64,000 bases of DNA from Streptomyces sp. NBC_00094 (GCF_026343125.1 NZ_JAPEMB010000001.1:5647501-5711500); one strand, 5' to 3'; numbered from the stretch's first letter, positions 16,547 through 25,610 are shown. Numbers and translations are program-made. The notes: generated by a model not told the origin, from the sequence alone.

Positions 16547-18405
16547 CGGTCCTCGTTCCCCTCGGTGCCGGCCTCGTCCGTGCTCGTGTGCCCGGCCCTG
16601 TCCTCGCCGGACATCAGCCAGGCGTACTCCTCGTTGCTCCGCAGCAGTTCCTGATGCGTGCCCACCGCCGCGATCCGGCCCCGGGAGAGCAGCGCGACCC
16701 GGTCGGCCAGCATCACCGTCGACGGGCGGTGCGCCACGACCAGTGCCGTCGTCTCGCGGAGGACGTCCCGAAGGGCCGCCTCCACCCGTGCCTCCGTGTG
16801 CACGTCGAGCGCCGAGAGGGGGTCGTCGAGGACCAGGAAACGGGGCCGGCCGACCACCGCGCGCGCCAGCGCGAGCCGCTGCCGCTGACCGCCCGACAGA
16901 CTCAGGCCCTGCTCGCCGACCTGCGTCGCCGCGCCCTCCGGCAGCCGGTCGACGAAGCCGTCCGCCTGCGCCAGGCCGAGGGCGCGCCGCAGCTCCGGCT
17001 CACCGGCCCCGGCCTCCGCGCCCATCAGGACGTTCTCCCCGACGCTCGCCGAGAACAGCGTCGGCTCCTCGAAGGCCACCGACACCAGGGTCCGCAGCCG
17101 CTCCCGCTCCATCAGCGCGATGTCCTCGCCGTCCAGCAGGATCCGCCCGCCGGTCGCCTCGTGCAGCCGCGGTACGAGCGCGGTGAGCGTCGTCTTGCCG
17201 GAGCCGGTTCCGCCGACCAGGGCCAGGGTCTCGCCGGGGCGGATGTGCAGATCGATCCCCTCCAGAACGGGCGGGGTGTCCTCCGACGCGTCCGGGTAGC
17301 GGAACGACACGCCCTCGAACCGCACCCCGCCGGGGCCGTCCTCCGCCCCGGGGGCCGTGGCGGAGCCCGTCGTCTCCGGCTCCTCCTCCGCGTCCATCAC
17401 CTCGAAGTACCGCTCCGTCGCGGTCGCCGCCTCCTGGCTCATCGCGAGCAGGAAGCCGATCGACTCGACGGGCCAGCGCAGCGCGAGCGCCGTCGACAGG
17501 AACGCGACGAGCGTGCCCGCCGTCAGGTCCCCGTCCGCCACCTGCACGGTGCCGAGGACCAGCGCCGCCCCGATGGCCAGCTCGGGGACGACCGTGATGA
17601 CCGCCCAGATCATGGCGAGCAGCCGTGCCTTGGTGAGCTCGGTGCCGCGCAGCAGCTCCGCGAGTGCCTTGAAGGCGCGCGCCTGGCTGCGGTGCCGGCC
17701 GAAGCCCTTGACGATCCGGATGCCGAGGACGCTCTCCTCGACGACCGTCGTCAGGTCGCCGACCTGGTCCTGGGCGCGCCGCGCCACGACCCCGTACCGG
17801 CCCTCGAAGAGCGAGCAGACGATCACCAGCGGCACCACGGGCGTGAGCAGCACCAGGCCGAGGGACCAGTCCTGGGCGAGCAGCAGGACGTAACCGGCCA
17901 GGATCGTCACCGCGTTGACCAGCAGGAACGTCAGCGGGAAGGCCAGGAACATCCGGACCAGCATCAGGTCGGTCGTCCCGCGCGAGAGCAGCTGCCCCGA
18001 CGCCCACCGGTCGTGGAAGGCGATCGGCAGCCGCTGGAGCCTGCGGTACAGGTCGGCCCGCATCCGCGCCTCGACCCCGGAGAGCGGCCGCGCCACCAGC
18101 CAGCGCCGGTACCCGAAGAGCACGGCCTCGGTGATGCCCAGGAGCAGCAGGTAGAGCGCGCCCAGCCACACCCCGCCGGGATCGCGGTCCGCGACGGGCC
18201 CGTCCACCATCCACTTCAGGACGAGCGGGATGACGAGCGACAGACAGGACGCGACGATCGCGACGAGCGCGGCCGTGAACAGCCGCGCGCGCACGGGGCG
18301 GACGTACGGCCACAACCGCAGCAGTACGCGCACCGCCGAGCGGTCCGGGGCGGTCGCGGGGGAATCCGCGGGGGATTCTTCTGGGGGCAAGGGTTTCTCG
18401 GGCAT
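16543..18405 (-). CDS. ABC exporter half-transporter with degenerate Walker B (subunit 1 of a heterodimer)
   Basis: 620 residues: membrane domain (about 30-325) plus nucleotide-binding domain. Walker A GGTGSGKTT, canonical signature LSGGQRQRLALARA and Walker B FLVLDDPLSALD, in which Asp replaces the catalytic Glu. It is the first gene of the pair. A TATGGT hexamer ends 8 nt before the ATG at 18405 with no obvious ribosome site, so the transcript may be leaderless. The canonical ATP site would use this protein's LSGGQ and the partner's Glu. Confidence 0.9.
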   Translation of the reverse strand: MPEKPLPPEESPADSPATAPDRSAVRVLLRLWPYVRPVRARLFTAALVAIVASCLSLVIPLVLKWMVDGPVADRDPGGVWLGALYLLLLGITEAVLFGYRRWLVARPLSGVEARMRADLYRRLQRLPIAFHDRWASGQLLSRGTTDLMLVRMFLAFPLTFLLVNAVTILAGYVLLLAQDWSLGLVLLTPVVPLVIVCSLFEGRYGVVARRAQDQVGDLTTVVEESVLGIRIVKGFGRHRSQARAFKALAELLRGTELTKARLLAMIWAVITVVPELAIGAALVLGTVQVADGDLTAGTLVAFLSTALALRWPVESIGFLLAMSQEAATATERYFEVMDAEEEPETTGSATAPGAEDGPGGVRFEGVSFRYPDASEDTPPVLEGIDLHIRPGETLALVGGTGSGKTTLTALVPRLHEATGGRILLDGEDIALMERERLRTLVSVAFEEPTLFSASVGENVLMGAEAGAGEPELRRALGLAQADGFVDRLPEGAATQVGEQGLSLSGGQRQRLALARAVVGRPRFLVLDDPLSALDVHTEARVEAALRDVLRETTALVVAHRPSTVMLADRVALLSRGRIAAVGTHQELLRSNEEYAWLMSGEDRAGHTSTDEAGTEGNEDR

Positions 18406-18480
18406 CAGGTCCGACCATACGGTTCACCACTGACACGTCTCATCCGGTTTTCCCGCCGAGCTCCCTCCGGGGCGTACCGC

Positions 18481-18530
18481 CCGCCGCCCACCCGAGGACC
18501 CGGTTCCGGGAGCTCTCGGGCGGGCGGCGG
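18481..18530 (-). terminator. Terminator hairpin after glgX
   Basis: Arms 18481-18496 and 18515-18530 pair at 15 of 16 positions, with a further CCGG/CCGG pairing in the loop. It starts 5 nt past the glgX stop on the minus strand and insulates it from the ABC operon. Confidence 0.75.
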
Positions 18531-18535
18531 CGGAC

Positions 18536-20836
18536 CTACTCCCGGACCCGCAGCAGCACCGTCGACCGCGCGCCCACCGTGATCGTCTCGCCGCCCCGGT
18601 GCTCGGTGCCCGGCGCGCGCGACTGGTCCTCCCCGGTGGTGTCGACGAGGAGCTCGTACGACTCCGCCCACGGCGGTCCCGGCAGCCGGAACTCCAGGGG
18701 CCGCGGCCCGGCGTGCAGGACGGCGAGGAAGCTGTCGTCGGCGATCTGCTCGCCGCGCTCGTCCCGGCCCGGGATGTCCCGGCCCGAGAGGTAGAGGCCG
18801 AGCGTGGCCGTCGGCGCGTACCAGTCCCCGTCCGTCATCTCGCCGCCGTCCGCGCCGAACCAGGCCAGGTCCCGCAGCCCGTCCGCGCGCTGCGGCCGCC
18901 CGGAGAAGAAGGCCCGGCGGCGCAGCACCGGGTGGCGGTGCCGCAGGGCGAGCAGCCGGCGGGTCAGGGCGAGGAGCTGGGCCCGCCCCGGGTCCTCGGG
19001 CAGCGACCAGTCGAGCCAGCCGATCTCGTTGTCCTGGCAGTACGCGTTGTTGTTGCCGCCCTGGGTACGGCCCATCTCGTCGCCGGCGACGAGCATCGGC
19101 ACCCCGGTCGACAGGAGGAGGGTGGTGAGGAGGTTGCGCTGCTGCCGCAGCCGCAGCCCCTGGATCTCCGGGTCCTCGGTCTCGCCCTCGGCCCCGCAGT
19201 TCCAGGACCGGTTGTCGTGGGTGCCGTCCCGGTTGCCCTCGCCGTTGGCCTCGTTGTGCTTCCGCTCGTACGTGACGAGGTCCCGGAGCGTGAAGCCGTC
19301 GTGCGCGGTGACGAAGTTGACGGAGGCGTACGGCCGGCGCCCGCCCCAGGCGTACAGGTCGCTGGAGCCGGAGAGCCGGTAGCCGAGGTCCCGCACGTCG
19401 GGCAGCGCCCCCCGCCAGAAGTCCCGTACGGCGTCCCGGTAACGGTCGTTCCACTCCGTCCACAGCGGCGGGAAGGCCCCGACCTGGTAGCCGCCGTTGC
19501 CCACGTCCCAGGGCTCGGCGATGAGCTTGACCCGCCGCAGCACCGGGTCCTGGGCGATCACGGCCAGGAAGGGGGACAGCATGTCGACGTCGTGCATCGA
19601 CCGGGCGAGCGCCGCCGCCAGGTCGAAGCGGAAGCCGTCGACGCCCATCTCCGTCACCCAGTACCGCAGGCTGTCGGTGATGAGCCGCAGCACCTGCGGC
19701 TGCACGACGTGCAGCGTGTTGCCGCAGCCCGTGTAGTCGGCGTACCGACGGGCGTCGGACTGCAGCCGGTAGTAGCCGCGGTTGTCGATGCCCTTGAGGG
19801 AGAGGGTGGGGCCGAGCTCGCCCGCCTCCGCCGTGTGGTTGTAGACGACGTCGAGGATGACCTCGATGCCGGCCGCGTGCAGTGCCCGCACCATCCGCTT
19901 GAACTCGCCGACCTGCTGCCCGGTCGTCCCGGAGGAGGAGTAGGCGGCGTGCGGGGCGAAGTAGCCGAGGGAGTTGTAGCCCCAGTAGTTGCGCAGCCCG
20001 CGCCGGAGCAGATGGTCCTCGTGCGCGAACTGGTGGACCGGGAGCAGCTCGACCGCCGTCACCCCGAGCCGTACGAGGTGTGCGATCGCCGCCGGGTGCG
20101 CGAGCCCCGCGTACGTCCCGCGCAGCCGCTCCGGGATGCCGGGGTGCTGCTGGGTGAAGCCCTTCACGTGCAGCTCGTAGATGACCGAGTCCTGCCAGGG
20201 CGTCTTGGGCCTGCGGTCGTCCGACCAGTCGTCGTCGTCCTGGACGACGACCCCCTTCGGCACGTACGGAGCGGAGTCCCGGTCGTCCCGTACGGTGTCG
20301 GCGACGTGCTGCTGAGGCCAGTCCCGTACGTGCCCGTACACCTCGGGCGGCAGCCCGAAGTCGCCCTCGACCGCACGCGCGTACGGGTCGAGGAGCAGCT
20401 TCGCCGGGTTCCAGCGGGCGCCCGTCCACGGGTCCCAGCGGCCGTGCACCCGGTAGCCGTACCGCTGACCCGCGCCGATCCCGGGCACGAAACCGTGCCA
20501 GATCTCATGGGTCAGCTCGGTCAGCGGCAGCCGCCGCTCCGTACCGTCCCCGTCGAAGAGGCACAGCTCCACGGCCTCCGCGCCCCCCGCCCACAGGGCG
20601 AAGTTGGTGCCCTTCACCCCGTCGGGGCCGACCCGGCAGCGGGCTCCCAGGGGCGTCGGAGCCCCCGGCCACACCGGTGGCCCCTGCTCCGGCGGTGGGG
20701 CGGCCCGTTCCAGGGCATGCTCCCGTACCGCCTCCTGCTCGGCTGCGCTCGACACCGTCCCGGCCTCCCGCGGCTCATGGGGCCCGCACCCCGGGGAGCG
20801 GTGGCGTCCCGGCCACCGCTCCCGCGCGTCGCTCAT
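18536..20836 (-). CDS. glgX: Glycogen debranching enzyme, GH13 isoamylase type
   Basis: 766 residues. An N-terminal CBM48 (TPLGARCRVGPDGVKGTNFALW) is followed by the GH13 barrel. Conserved regions: DVVYNHTAE (I), GVDGFRFDLAAAL (II, nucleophile Asp), LIAEPWDVG (III, acid/base Glu) and FVTAHDGFTLRDLV (IV). MAGDEMGRTQ-like LVAGDEMGRTQGGNNNAY is typical of GlgX, which hydrolyses alpha-1,6 branches left by phosphorylase. ATG 20836 is chosen because GGGAGGA lies about 8 nt upstream; the open frame extends further but runs into the divergent gene's control region. Works with glgP at 4890. Confidence 0.93.
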   Translation of the reverse strand: MSDARERWPGRHRSPGCGPHEPREAGTVSSAAEQEAVREHALERAAPPPEQGPPVWPGAPTPLGARCRVGPDGVKGTNFALWAGGAEAVELCLFDGDGTERRLPLTELTHEIWHGFVPGIGAGQRYGYRVHGRWDPWTGARWNPAKLLLDPYARAVEGDFGLPPEVYGHVRDWPQQHVADTVRDDRDSAPYVPKGVVVQDDDDWSDDRRPKTPWQDSVIYELHVKGFTQQHPGIPERLRGTYAGLAHPAAIAHLVRLGVTAVELLPVHQFAHEDHLLRRGLRNYWGYNSLGYFAPHAAYSSSGTTGQQVGEFKRMVRALHAAGIEVILDVVYNHTAEAGELGPTLSLKGIDNRGYYRLQSDARRYADYTGCGNTLHVVQPQVLRLITDSLRYWVTEMGVDGFRFDLAAALARSMHDVDMLSPFLAVIAQDPVLRRVKLIAEPWDVGNGGYQVGAFPPLWTEWNDRYRDAVRDFWRGALPDVRDLGYRLSGSSDLYAWGGRRPYASVNFVTAHDGFTLRDLVTYERKHNEANGEGNRDGTHDNRSWNCGAEGETEDPEIQGLRLRQQRNLLTTLLLSTGVPMLVAGDEMGRTQGGNNNAYCQDNEIGWLDWSLPEDPGRAQLLALTRRLLALRHRHPVLRRRAFFSGRPQRADGLRDLAWFGADGGEMTDGDWYAPTATLGLYLSGRDIPGRDERGEQIADDSFLAVLHAGPRPLEFRLPGPPWAESYELLVDTTGEDQSRAPGTEHRGGETITVGARSTVLLRVRE

Positions 20837-20930
20837 TCCCGTCGTCCTCCCTGTTCTGCCCGGACGACCGCGCTCCCAACATGGCCCGCACGCACGTTTC
20901 CCCTGGAGGGTGGGGATCGTTGGGCCGAGA

Positions 20931-22148
20931 GTGAAACGTGTATGGAAGCGGGCGAGGTACGCCCTGGCGGTGGCGGGACTGATGGCGGGCCTCGCGGGTT
21001 GCACAGGAGCGGACGGCGAGAGGGGCATCGACATCTCCCTGCCGGGCAAGGCACGGGCCCCCGGGGACGTCATCCGGGTCAGTCCGGAGGACGGCCGCCG
21101 GGGGGTGCCGGCCGAGGGACCGGTCGAGGTCGCGGTGGACAGCGGGCGGCTCGAACGGGTGACGGTCGTCCAGGTCGAGGACGCCCAGCGGACCCGGGTC
21201 CCCGGTGAGATCTCCGCGGACGGGCTGCGCTGGCGGCCCCGGGCCGACGCCCGGCTCGCGCTGGCCGCCAAGTACAGCGTGGACGCCGTCGCGCTCGACG
21301 CCCACGGCCGCCGCTCCGCCCGGCACACCACCTTCACCACGGTCGTCCCGGAGAGCCGCTTCATCGGCTACTTCAAACCGGAGAACCGTTCCACGGTCGG
21401 CACCGGCATGATCGTCTCCTTCGGCTTCAACCTGCCCATCGAGAACCGGGACGAGGTCGAGCGGGCCATCCGGGTCACCTCGGACCCGCCCGTCGAGGTG
21501 GTCGGCCACTGGTTCGGCAAGGAGCGGCTCGACTTCCGCCCCGCCGCGTACTGGCGGCCGGGCACGAAGGTCACCGTCGAGCTCGCCCTCCGCGACGTCG
21601 AGGGCGCGCCGGGCGTGTACGGGATCCAGCGCAAGAAGGTCGGCTTCACCGTCGGCCGCTCCCAGGTGTCCCTCGTCGACGCCGCCGCGCACACCATGGA
21701 GGTCCGCAGGAACGGCGAGGTCCTGGCCACGGTGCCGATCACCGCGGGCGCGCCGAAGACGACCACGTACAACGGGAAGATGGTCGTCACGGAGCTGTAC
21801 GACGTGACGCGGATGGACGGCCGGACGGTCGGCTTCGGCGGCGAGTACGACATCAAGGACGTCCCGCACGCGATGCGGCTCACCGAGTCGGGGACCTTCC
21901 TGCACGGCAACTACTGGGCGTCGCCCGACACGTTCGGCTCGGCCAACGTCAGCCACGGCTGTGTGGGGCTGCGAGACGAGAAGGGCGGCAGCGCCGAGTC
22001 CCCGGCGGGCTGGTTCTTCGACCGGACGCTCATCGGCGACGTCGTCGAGGTGGTCAACTCGCGGGACCGGAAGGTCGCTCCCGACAACGGGCTCGGAGGC
22101 TGGAACATGGACTGGGCCCAGTGGAAGGCCGGTTCGGCGCTCCACTGA
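20931..22148 (+). CDS. L,D-transpeptidase lipoprotein (first of a tandem pair)
   Basis: 405 residues. Lipoprotein signal ending LMAGLAGC, so anchored outside the membrane. Two Ig-like domains (about 50-260, including HWFGKERLDFRPAAYWRPG) precede the YkuD catalytic domain with HGNYW and SHGCVGLRD, the active-site Cys being in SHGC. Such enzymes form 3-3 crosslinks in peptidoglycan or attach proteins; actinobacterial members resemble mycobacterial LdtMt2. GTG 20931 gives a normal lipoprotein signal, although its ribosome site is weak (GGAGGG is 20 nt away). Divergent from glgX. The next gene is a close paralogue. Confidence 0.9.
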   Translation: MKRVWKRARYALAVAGLMAGLAGCTGADGERGIDISLPGKARAPGDVIRVSPEDGRRGVPAEGPVEVAVDSGRLERVTVVQVEDAQRTRVPGEISADGLRWRPRADARLALAAKYSVDAVALDAHGRRSARHTTFTTVVPESRFIGYFKPENRSTVGTGMIVSFGFNLPIENRDEVERAIRVTSDPPVEVVGHWFGKERLDFRPAAYWRPGTKVTVELALRDVEGAPGVYGIQRKKVGFTVGRSQVSLVDAAAHTMEVRRNGEVLATVPITAGAPKTTTYNGKMVVTELYDVTRMDGRTVGFGGEYDIKDVPHAMRLTESGTFLHGNYWASPDTFGSANVSHGCVGLRDEKGGSAESPAGWFFDRTLIGDVVEVVNSRDRKVAPDNGLGGWNMDWAQWKAGSALH

Positions 22149-22340
22149 CGTCCCCGGGTCCGTCCCCGGTCCCTCCCCGGGTCCCTCCACGGATCTCTTC
22201 CCGGATTCCTCCCCGGTCCCTCCGCGCGCCCGTCCCCGTCCCTGTGTCCGCCCCCGCCCCCGGGTCCGCCCCAGGGTCCGTCCCCGGTCCGTCCGCGGTC
22301 CGTCCCCGTGTCCCTCTCGTGTCTCCTCCGCCACCCGCCC
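22149..22340. repeat. Degenerate GTCCC(C/G)GG-type pyrimidine-rich array between the L,D-transpeptidase genes
   Basis: For about 190 bp the plus strand is built from repeated short words such as GTCCCCGGTCC, CTCCCCGG and CGTCCGCGGTCC, with almost no A and a strong C/T bias. Period is irregular, about 10-13 nt. No gene with supporting features lies in it. It may be expanded slipped-strand DNA, a multi-site regulator region or a structured leader. Confidence 0.7.
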
Positions 22341-22501
22341 ACCACCCCGTTGACCTAGCACATTGATCGGGACGGAACGGTGACATTCGCGAGGATCTTT
22401 CGTGTCCTGCGGTGTGATTATCTAGCGCCGTGTGCGCGAGCGGATGCGCACCGGGGGTGGGGCCGTGGCATCGCCAGGCCGCGTGAGGGGAGACGACCAC
22501 A
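22341..22501 (+). promoter_or_regulatory. Upstream region of the second L,D-transpeptidase gene
   Basis: Composition drops to ordinary GC here. TTGACC near 22350 resembles a -35 and TATCTA near 22420 a -10, but their spacing does not fit one promoter, so two promoters or none of these may be real. GAGGGGAGA (22485-22493) is a good ribosome binding site for the gene at 22502. Nothing else is recognised. Confidence 0.35.
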
Positions 22502-23764
22502 GTGAACGGGCAGCCGATATCGGGGGCATCGGTAGGGGCGACGGGCCGGCGCGGCCGACGACGCGGGGGCGTCCGTCTGCAGGCGCTGGCGGCGGGGGCA
22601 CTGCTCCTCGTCCTCACCGCCTGCGGCGGTGGGACGGCCGACGGGGGCAAGGGGGGCCAGGACCCGGCGTCGCAGGGGAGCGGCAAGCCGGAGAACGCGG
22701 CCTCCCAGGCGGTCGTGACGATCCTTCCGAAGGACGGCGCCGACTCGGTCGCCACCAGCGGTGCCCTCAAGGTCACCGCCGAGCAGGGCAAGCTGACCGC
22801 GGTCACGGTCGCCGACTCCAAGGGCACCCCGGTCGAGGGCAAGATCGCGGCGGACGGCGCGAGCTGGTCGCCGACCGCCCACCTGTCCGCGGGGACCCAG
22901 TACAAGGTCCACGCGATCGCGAAGGACACCGAGGGCCGCGAGTCGGCGAAGGACACCACCTTCACCACCCTGGTCCCGAAGAACACCTTCATCGGCCACT
23001 ACACGCCCGAGGACGGTTCGACCGTCGGCGTCGGCATGCCGGTCTCGATCAACTTCACCCGGGGCATCACCGACCCCGAGGCCGTCGAGAAGGCCATCAA
23101 GGTGACGGCCGTACCGGCGGTGGAGATCGAGGGGCACTGGTTCGGCAACGACCGCCTCGACTTCCGTCCGGAGGAGTACTGGGCCGCGGGCACCAAGGTG
23201 ACCGTGAAGCTCAACCTGGACGGCGTCGAGGGCCGCCCGGGTGTCTACGGTGAGCAGAAGAAGACGATCACCTTCACCATCGGCCGCCGTCAGGTCTCCA
23301 CCGTCGACGCGAGCGCCAAGACGATGAAGGTCGAGCGGGACGGCGCGATCATCAAGACGCTGCCGATCACCGCGGGCGCCCCGTCCACGACCACGTACAA
23401 CGGTCAGATGGTCATCAGCGAGAAGTACAAGGTGACCCGCATGAACGGGGCCACGGTCGGCTTCGGCGGCGAGTACGACATCAAGGACGTCCCGCACGCG
23501 ATGCGTCTCTCCACCTCGGGCACCTTCGTGCACGGCAACTACTGGGCGTCGCCCGGCACGTTCGGCTCCACCAACGTCAGCCACGGCTGTGTCGGTCTCG
23601 AGGACGAGCGGGGTGCCGGCGACGGCTCCACGCCGGCGGCCTGGTTCTTCGACCGCTCGATCATCGGCGACGTGGTCATCGTGAAGAACTCGAAGGACAA
23701 GCAGATCAAGCCGGACAACGGCCTCAACGGCTGGAACATGGACTGGTCGGAGTGGATCGCCTAG
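22502..23764 (+). CDS. L,D-transpeptidase lipoprotein (second of a tandem pair)
   Basis: 420 residues. Signal peptide with lipobox LLLVLTAC, a short Gly/Lys linker, Ig-like domains (HWFGNDRLDFRPEEYWAAG) and a YkuD domain with HGNYW and SHGCVGLED (active Cys). It aligns with the upstream protein over nearly the whole length, including identical stretches such as PITAGAP and FGGEYDIKDVPHAMRL, so the pair arose by duplication. It differs in the linker and signal region. GTG 22502 has a strong ribosome site 8 nt upstream, and its own terminator follows. Role: peptidoglycan 3-3 crosslinking at the outer membrane face. Confidence 0.92.
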   Translation: MNGQPISGASVGATGRRGRRRGGVRLQALAAGALLLVLTACGGGTADGGKGGQDPASQGSGKPENAASQAVVTILPKDGADSVATSGALKVTAEQGKLTAVTVADSKGTPVEGKIAADGASWSPTAHLSAGTQYKVHAIAKDTEGRESAKDTTFTTLVPKNTFIGHYTPEDGSTVGVGMPVSINFTRGITDPEAVEKAIKVTAVPAVEIEGHWFGNDRLDFRPEEYWAAGTKVTVKLNLDGVEGRPGVYGEQKKTITFTIGRRQVSTVDASAKTMKVERDGAIIKTLPITAGAPSTTTYNGQMVISEKYKVTRMNGATVGFGGEYDIKDVPHAMRLSTSGTFVHGNYWASPGTFGSTNVSHGCVGLEDERGAGDGSTPAAWFFDRSIIGDVVIVKNSKDKQIKPDNGLNGWNMDWSEWIA

Positions 23765-23781
23765 AGCGAACCCGCTCGTGA

Positions 23782-23818
23782 AGGGGCCCGGTGCTGTGAG
23801 CAACAGCACCGGGCCCCT
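23782..23818 (+). terminator. Strong terminator hairpin after the second L,D-transpeptidase
   Basis: Perfect 16-bp stem (23782-23797 with 23803-23818) and a 5-nt loop, 17 nt after the stop. Confidence 0.88.
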
Positions 23819-23834
23819 CGGCGTTAACGCGGAC

Positions 23835-24614
23835 TAACCTTCCCCCATGACTGTGAACCTCGAAGTCGCCGATGGCGTCGGCACGATCCGCCTCGACCGC
23901 CCCCCGATGAACGCCCTCGACATCGCCACCCAGGACCGGCTGCGCGAGCTGGCCCAGGAGGCGACCGACCGCGACGACGTGCGGGCCGTGATCCTCTACG
24001 GCGGCGAGAAGGTGTTCGCGGCCGGCGCGGACATCAAGGAGATGCAGGTCATGGACCACGTGGCCATGGTCAAGCGGTCGCGCGCCCTCCAGGACTCCTT
24101 CACCGCGATCGCCCGTATCCCCAAGCCCGTCGTCGCCGCGATCACCGGGTACGCGCTCGGAGGCGGCTGCGAGCTCGCGCTCTGCGCCGACTACCGGATC
24201 GCCGCCGACAACGCGAAGCTGGGCCAGCCCGAGATCCTGCTCGGCCTGATCCCGGGCGCGGGCGGCACCCAGCGGCTCTCCCGGCTGATCGGCCCCTCGC
24301 GGGCCAAGGACCTCATCTTCACCGGCCGGATGGTGAGGGCGGACGAGGCCCTGACCCTCGGCCTGGTCGACCGGGTCGTCCCCGCCGCCGAGGTGTACGA
24401 GCAGGCGCACGCCTGGGCCGCCAAGCTGGCGCAGGGCCCGGCGGTCGCGCTGCGGGCCGCGAAGGAGGCGGTCGACCAGGGGCTGGAGGCCGACATCGAC
24501 ACCGGTCTCGCCATCGAACGCACCTGGTTCGCGGGGCTGTTCGCCACCGCGGACCGGGAGAACGGGATGCGCAGCTTCGTCGAGGAGGGCCCGGGCAAGG
24601 CGAAGTTCGCCTAG
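23835..24614 (+). CDS. Enoyl-CoA hydratase/isomerase (crotonase) with probable leaderless start
   Basis: Coding part is 23847-24614 (255 residues); the entry starts at the -10-like TAACCT (23835-23840), 6 nt before the ATG, because no Shine-Dalgarno exists and the mRNA is probably leaderless. Crotonase marks: AGADIKEM (oxyanion hole), YALGGGCELALCADYRIA, and GQPEILLGLIPGAGGTQRL with the catalytic Glu in PEI. Hydrates trans-2-enoyl-CoA in beta-oxidation or a related pathway. It stands alone between terminators. EchA-type specificity cannot be told from sequence. Confidence 0.9.
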
Positions 24615-24644
24615 GGCTGTCCGGCAACTCCCGCCGGGTCCTAC

Positions 24645-24680
24645 CCGCGGGGGCCGATTCCGTCGGAACGGCCCCCGCGG
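24645..24680 (+). terminator. Terminator hairpin after the crotonase gene
   Basis: 12-bp perfect outer stem (24645-24656 with 24669-24680) plus an inner TTCC/GGAA stem and a 3-nt loop. Confidence 0.8.
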
Positions 24681-24708
24681 ACGGCTCCGTGCGGCCATGA
24701 TGGGGGGC

Positions 24709-25215
24709 ATGGCGGGCCTGGAGGGTAGGGAACAACCGTGGCAGCGCGGAAGCGCCGCCGCCGCACGGTGGTCACCTGCCGTGGAGGACGAACAGGTCGC
24801 CGACGTACTGGAGTTGTACGGGAACCCGGCCGAGGAGGATGTGCGGCTGCCGTCCCGTCCCGAGTCCGCGTGGGTGGCCCGCCGGCTCACGCAGGGCGTG
24901 GTCCTGCGGCAGTGGGGACTCGGCCCGCAGATCGCCGAGCACGCGGTGCTGCTCGTCTCCGAGCTCGTCGGCAACGCGGTCCGGCACACCGGCGCCAGAT
25001 CCTTCGCGCTGCGGCTGCACAGGCGGCGCGGCTGGATCCGGGTCGAGGTCCGCGATCCCTCGCGCGGGCTTCCCTGTCTGATGCCCGTGGGTGAGCTCGA
25101 CACGAGCGGCCGGGGGCTCTTCCTCGTCGACAAGCTCTCCGACCGCTGGGGCGTGGACCTCGCGCCGCGCGGGAAGACGACCTGGTTCGAGATGCGGGTC
25201 GCGGACCGCCCCTGA
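24709..25215 (+). CDS. RsbW-like ATP-binding (HATPase_c_2) regulatory protein
   Basis: 168 residues. After an N-terminal stretch of about 50 residues comes a GHKL ATPase fold: N-box LLVSELVGNAVRHTGA, D-box-like VEVRDPSRGLP and G-box SGRGLFLVDKLSDRWGV. No dimerisation or sensor domain is present, which is the pattern of the many stand-alone anti-sigma-factor-type kinases of Streptomyces. ATG 24709 (MAGLEGREQPW) matches relatives; ATG codons at 24697 and 24700 are alternatives. Neither a sigma factor nor an anti-anti-sigma factor is adjacent, so its partner is unknown. Confidence 0.82.
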   Translation: MAGLEGREQPWQRGSAAAARWSPAVEDEQVADVLELYGNPAEEDVRLPSRPESAWVARRLTQGVVLRQWGLGPQIAEHAVLLVSELVGNAVRHTGARSFALRLHRRRGWIRVEVRDPSRGLPCLMPVGELDTSGRGLFLVDKLSDRWGVDLAPRGKTTWFEMRVADRP

Positions 25216-25248
25216 AGTCGCCGTGCCGCCCCCCTCCCTACGCACGAA

Positions 25249-25283
25249 AGCCCCCGTCCGCCGTAGTGGGGCGCGTGGGGGCT
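25249..25283 (+). terminator. Possible terminator after the RsbW-like gene
   Basis: AGCCCCC (25249-25255) and GGGGGCT (25277-25283) pair across a 21-nt loop containing a weak inner stem. Confidence 0.5.
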
Positions 25284-25610
25284 CTCGTGTGGTGCGCCGT
25301 GGACGGGGGGGTGTATCCACGGCTGCTATGTCGACCTGGCCCGGGTCAATGGGGGTCGTGTCCCCGACTATGGCAGACAGGCGGCCCAGGCGCCAAAAGT
25401 CCCTACCGGGACAGAATCGGTCAAATCGGGATTGATCGTCTATGAATCATTGGTGACTTGCGGCACCCGCCTTGCAAACATTGAATGGCTATGCGGTTCA
25501 TCGATTGTTTCCCCGGCTCGTCCGCATACTGGACGCCCCGAGGTGACCCGCAAACGTCCTGAATCGGCCTAATCATCACGATTCGGTCGACATCCTTCTT
25601 TACTGGGCGG
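25284..25610. other. 327-bp intergenic stretch with lower GC
   Basis: This region is clearly less GC-rich than its surroundings, particularly 25400-25600. Six-frame reading gives no coding candidate with a start, ribosome site and family resemblance. TTGATC/TTGCAA and CATACT-like words are present, but no convincing promoter spacing was found. It must contain the promoter of the lipoprotein pair at 25611 and could hold a small RNA. Confidence 0.5.

Noticed and set aside
20837..21364. N-terminal extension of glgX
   Set aside because: The frame is open but runs through the divergent gene's promoter and signal region; the ATG at 20836 has a good ribosome site and family-like start.
22149..22340. 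CRISPR array or coding repeat protein
   Set aside because: No constant repeat length, no spacers and no supporting start or family.
25284..25610. tRNA or small protein gene in the low-GC gap
   Set aside because: No cloverleaf arms or CCA-compatible end found by eye, and no open frame with a ribosome site and a plausible product.
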